A stretch of 64,000 bases of DNA from Anaerolineae bacterium. GTDB lineage: Bacteria > Chloroflexota > Anaerolineae > Anaerolineales > Villigracilaceae. Below are positions 63,899 through 64,000 of the stretch, in pieces. The notes below the pieces were generated by a model that made no database searches, was not told the origin of the DNA, and saw nothing but the letters and a program-made list of their open reading frames with translations. The stretch is taken from assembly GCA_021324435.1 (NCBI GenBank), contig JAJPIZ010000032.1, positions 18,646 to 82,645 of the forward strand, in the 5' to 3' direction. Both the position numbers and the translations under genes were made by a program. How positions within the stretch are numbered: the stretch's first letter is position 1; each line of letters opens with the position of its first letter.

Positions 63899-64000
63899 CC
63901 ATCCCCTAAAATAGTACCATTGAAAAGTGGAAAACTTCTGGCAAAATAGGCCAAGGAGTGATCCACATGAAGAAGTCGAAGTTTAGTGAAAGCGAGATCG
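63898..64000 (+). mobile_element. Left end of an IS3-family insertion sequence (runs out of window)
   Basis: A short non-coding end (CCATCCCCTAAAATAGTACC, then GAAAAGTGGAAAACTT) and a ribosome site (AAGGAG) precede a transposase start MKKSKFSESEI, the usual opening of IS3-family OrfA. The exact left boundary within about 63895-63925 cannot be fixed without the right end. Confidence 0.75.
63967..64000 (+). CDS. IS3-family transposase OrfA, first codons only
   Basis: ATG 63967 opens MKKSKFSESEI, almost identical to the start of many IS3-family OrfA proteins (MKKSKFSEEQIV...), the helix-turn-helix subunit that is frameshift-fused to OrfB. Only eleven codons lie inside the window. The ribosome site is AAGGAG, about ten bases upstream. 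Confidence 0.75.
   Translation, partial: MKKSKFSESEI

Noticed and set aside
1-64000. CRISPR array
   Set aside because: The repeats are palindromic, dispersed and of several families; there are no regularly spaced direct repeats and no cas genes.
1-64000. tRNA or rRNA genes
   Set aside because: No cloverleaf or rRNA-like stretch was recognised by reading; the four-helix-bundle gene is not inside rRNA here.

Overview
The window looks like a chromosomal segment of a Chloroflexota bacterium, most likely class Anaerolineae. The reasons are lipoproteins and exported proteins with Thr-Pro linkers, many dispersed palindromic repeats, zinc-ribbon-tailed membrane proteins, and a nusA-rnpM-infB-rbfA-nrnA-truB-ribF cluster of ordinary bacterial type. 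This assignment is inference from protein character; no rRNA or tRNA gene was seen.

Region 1 (about 1-24430) is a cytochrome c island. On the minus strand a cytochrome c maturation (System I) cluster runs ccmE, ccmF, ccmH, ccmG, a CcmI-like zinc-ribbon protein, a cytochrome c lipoprotein, ccmA, ccmB, ccmC and a CcmD-like protein. It is followed by a secreted lysozyme-like protein, a 13-haem cytochrome split by one in-frame TGA, and a lipoprotein with four rhodanese domains. Divergently, on the plus strand, lie a decahaem lipoprotein with an internal duplication, a nonahaem membrane cytochrome, a cytochrome b fused to a one-haem domain, and a NapC-like multihaem protein carrying the same one-haem tail. 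Facing them is a five-gene minus operon: a 40-aa membrane peptide, a Cys-rich membrane protein, an octahaem cytochrome, a Tat-exported four-cluster ferredoxin subunit and an NrfD-type quinone-interacting subunit. About 50 haem attachment sites fall within 24 kb. No molybdopterin or other recognisable terminal reductase is present, so the island reads as a quinone-to-periplasm (or cell-surface) electron conduit with its own haem-attachment machinery.

Region 2 (24.4-36.6 kb) is mixed: a DUF454 protein, a lipoprotein, a NarL-type two-component pair, panB-panE, a YtxH-like protein, a glycosyltransferase, a CheY-like regulator, UDP-glucose dehydrogenase, a four-helix-bundle protein and a methyltransferase. 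Region 3 (36.6-43.6 kb) is a potassium module: two TrkA-like proteins, a KimA-like transporter, a Usp-like membrane protein and a KdpE/KdpD-like pair without kdpFABC. Region 4 (43.6-53.3 kb) holds a Crp/Fnr regulator, a methyltransferase and the nusA-ribF operon. Region 5 (53.3-64 kb) holds membrane proteins, an unusual tandem ThyX, an aldo/keto reductase, a LysM lipoprotein, an orphan peptide-binding protein translationally coupled to a gluzincin peptidase, two exported proteins, and the left end of an IS3-family element at the window edge.

The feature that best deserves a second look runs through the whole window. Several unrelated families of short palindromic repeats occupy most intergenic gaps, and some copies lie in frame inside genes: panE, thyX, the CcmI-like gene, the glycosyltransferase, and the signal peptides of ccmH and the peptide-binding protein. 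They add short peptide inserts without breaking the reading frame. Two further oddities are the in-frame TGA of the 13-haem cytochrome, followed by a SECIS-like hairpin, and a CXXXY-type CcmE that occurs together with CcmG and CcmH.
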